From contig JADKDE010000004.1 in the NCBI GenBank assembly GCA_016718505.1, positions 310,001-374,000 of the forward strand: a DNA stretch of 64,000 bases, in the 5' to 3' direction. This stretch comes from Saprospiraceae bacterium (GTDB lineage Bacteria; Bacteroidota; Bacteroidia; Chitinophagales; Saprospiraceae). A program made the translations under genes and the position numbers. Shown here in pieces: positions 62,407 through 64,000 of the stretch (within the stretch, counting starts at the first letter, position 1; the number at the start of each line of letters is the position of its first letter). The notes beneath the pieces are model-generated. The model ran no database searches, was not told the DNA's origin, and was given only the letters and a program-made list of their open reading frames with translations.

Positions 62407-64000
62407 ATGTTAAGGAAAATTTGTTCATTTTTTGTTTTGGCTTTATTAATCTTGAATTCTAGCCAAATTTTATTTGGTCAGAATATCGTTTCAGGGAAAA
62501 TTGTTTCAGCTACTTCCAATGAAGGTTTGATAGGGGCTGGTGTGGGAATTATTGGAACATCGGAAGGGGTGACCATAGAGGATGTTGAAGGTACATTTAG
62601 CTTTGAGACCAAACAATCTTTTCCGCTCAAAATTGAAATAACTTATATTGGCTATTTAACAAAAGAGGTTGAGATAACCAAAAACAATGCAAATATTTTA
62701 ATAGCTCTTGAAGAAGAAAATATCATCATAAATGCAATCGAAATAAAGGGTCAGCGTATTTCTGATAAACAAAAGGCAGCTCCCTTAACCGTAGAATCAT
62801 TGGATTTATTAGCCATTAAGGAAACACCTTCAGACAATTTCTACGACGGATTGGGTAGTTTGAAAGGGGTGGACCTTACAGCTGCAAGTCTTGGGTTTAA
62901 AATCATCAATACTAGGGGATTCAATTCAACAAGTCCAGTACGTTCGCTGCAAATTATAGATGGTGTAGATAATCAAGCACCAGGCTTAAATTTTTCACTG
63001 GGTAATTTTCTGGGAACATCAGAACTCGATGTCGTGAAGGTGGACATTGTCGTTGGTGCTGCATCGGCATTTTATGGACCGAATGCGTTCAATGGTGTGA
63101 TCAGTATGGAGACAAAAAATCCATTTTTTCAAAAAGGATTGGCAGGTTCGGTAAAGCTAGGCGAAAGGAATTTGGTGGAAGCAGCGATTAGGTATGCCGA
63201 TGCCTTTAAAAATAAAAGTGGAAATGATGTAGCTGCATTCAAATTGAATTTGGCATATTTTAAAGCCAAGGATTGGGAAGCAGACAATTACGATCCAGTT
63301 TATGGTACGAATACCGACAGGTCAAATCCTGGAGGCTATGATGCTGTCAATATTTATGGCGATGAGTACAGAACCAATATGGATTTGACAAAATCTGAGC
63401 TTTATTCTAGTTTCGCAGGTTTAGGCCAATGGCACCGCAAAGGTTATAAAGAAAGTGATTTGGTGGATTATAACACCAACAATTTGAAAGCTAATTTGGC
63501 TTTTCACGTTAGAACAAATCCAAGTAAAAAAGCCGAATCTCCAGAATTCATCTTTTCAAATAGCTTTAGCACAGGTACGACAGTTTATCAAGGTGACAAT
63601 AGATTTAGTTTGAGAGGCATCCAATTTTTTCAGTCGAGGTTAGAATTTAGAAAGACAAACAAATATTTTATACGAGCATATATGACTTCTGACAATGCTG
63701 GAGAGTCATTTGACCCATACTTTACCGCTTTGAGATTGCAAAACAGTGCAAAACCAAATGGAGAATGGAGCAAGGATTATAATAATTTTTGGGTAAGTGG
63801 CCCAAGGAAGTGGATGGATCAAATGGAATATCCAAAACTAGTCGTATTTCCTCAAATGAGCTTTGATAGGGAAGGTGCCCTTGCATGGTTGGCCAATAAT
63901 CAGGGCAAACTTTCCGAGTGGCATCAGCTAGCTGCAAATGCTGCGAACGCAAGTTCAGGTAATTATTACGCTTTTTTTGAGCCAGGTACCGCACAATTTG
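62407..64000 (+). CDS. TonB-dependent receptor (3' end beyond window)
   Basis: The frame starts at the ATG at 62407 and is open to the end of the window (about 531 residues). A signal peptide ends near ILFGQ; a carboxypeptidase-like domain (about 27-105) is followed by a plug with INTRGFNSTSPVRSLQIIDG and VDIVVGAASAFYGPNAFNGV, then barrel strands. Its substrate is unknown. It is separated from fadD by a short divergent gap. Confidence 0.88.
   Translation, partial: MLRKICSFFVLALLILNSSQILFGQNIVSGKIVSATSNEGLIGAGVGIIGTSEGVTIEDVEGTFSFETKQSFPLKIEITYIGYLTKEVEITKNNANILIALEEENIIINAIEIKGQRISDKQKAAPLTVESLDLLAIKETPSDNFYDGLGSLKGVDLTAASLGFKIINTRGFNSTSPVRSLQIIDGVDNQAPGLNFSLGNFLGTSELDVVKVDIVVGAASAFYGPNAFNGVISMETKNPFFQKGLAGSVKLGERNLVEAAIRYADAFKNKSGNDVAAFKLNLAYFKAKDWEADNYDPVYGTNTDRSNPGGYDAVNIYGDEYRTNMDLTKSELYSSFAGLGQWHRKGYKESDLVDYNTNNLKANLAFHVRTNPSKKAESPEFIFSNSFSTGTTVYQGDNRFSLRGIQFFQSRLEFRKTNKYFIRAYMTSDNAGESFDPYFTALRLQNSAKPNGEWSKDYNNFWVSGPRKWMDQMEYPKLVVFPQMSFDREGALAWLANNQGKLSEWHQLAANAANASSGNYYAFFEPGTAQF

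Noticed and set aside
1..64000. tRNA, rRNA and CRISPR loci
   Set aside because: I looked in the intergenic regions for tRNA T-arm sequences and regularly spaced repeats and saw none; most gaps are too short.

Overview
The window looks like chromosomal DNA of an AT-rich Bacteroidota bacterium, probably a Saprospiria-like lineage (the class is inference). Seen directly: secreted proteins with C-terminal type IX secretion (T9SS) sorting domains, a PorP/SprF-family protein, three TonB-dependent receptors (two with a visible carboxypeptidase-like N-terminal domain), genes without obvious Shine-Dalgarno sites, and repeated TAnnTTTG motifs upstream of genes, the known Bacteroidota -7 promoter element. 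Stop codons include TGA, so the standard bacterial code applies.

Layout. 1-9.4 kb: rhodanese, a T9SS cargo protein, an Oar-like TonB receptor, a small Cys-rich lipoprotein, gmhA, a GT-C/TPR membrane protein and a NUDIX-like protein. 9.8-13.0 kb: nuoA-B-C-D-E of respiratory complex I. 13.0-20.6 kb: an accessory island that separates nuoE from nuoF. All its intact genes lie on the minus strand: small hypotheticals, a three-gene module of exported proteins, a HigBA-type toxin-antitoxin pair, a lipoprotein and a zinc-ribbon protein. The remnant of a DNA cytosine methyltransferase lies on the plus strand. Two related repeats in direct orientation bracket the island, and palindromes resembling integron attC sites sit just after the stop codons of several genes. 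20.6-22.0 kb: nuoF with its own candidate promoter. nuoG-N do not follow.

22-46 kb: acyltransferase, EI24 protein, miaB, an OmpP1/FadL porin, a Tyr/Asn-rich exported protein, trmN6, a small HTH protein, hisS-yigZ-coaE, a cell-wall amidase, lptD, a DUF4412 protein, ferredoxin, methyltransferase, aroE, an AlkB-like di-iron hydroxylase, an FG-GAP T9SS protein, an RluA pseudouridine synthase, PorP/SprF and an NlpC/P60 hydrolase. 46-64 kb: a lipoprotein, a LuxE-like acyltransferase, a TonB receptor, ggt, hemL, a NahK-like sugar kinase with a sugar nucleotidyltransferase (probably a sugar-1-phosphate to NDP-sugar salvage pair), an SCO-like/DUF420 pair, an esterase, a YbdL-like aminotransferase, an FAD-linked oxidase, upp, fadD and the start of another TonB receptor.

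At least nine genes are interrupted by single-base frameshifts or, in one case, an in-frame TGA. These include miaB and lptD, which are normally intact, and many breaks are next to homopolymers. I read most of them as sequence errors and give the composite gene, but reads are needed to separate error from decay. No tRNA, rRNA, CRISPR array, transposase or integrase was seen.
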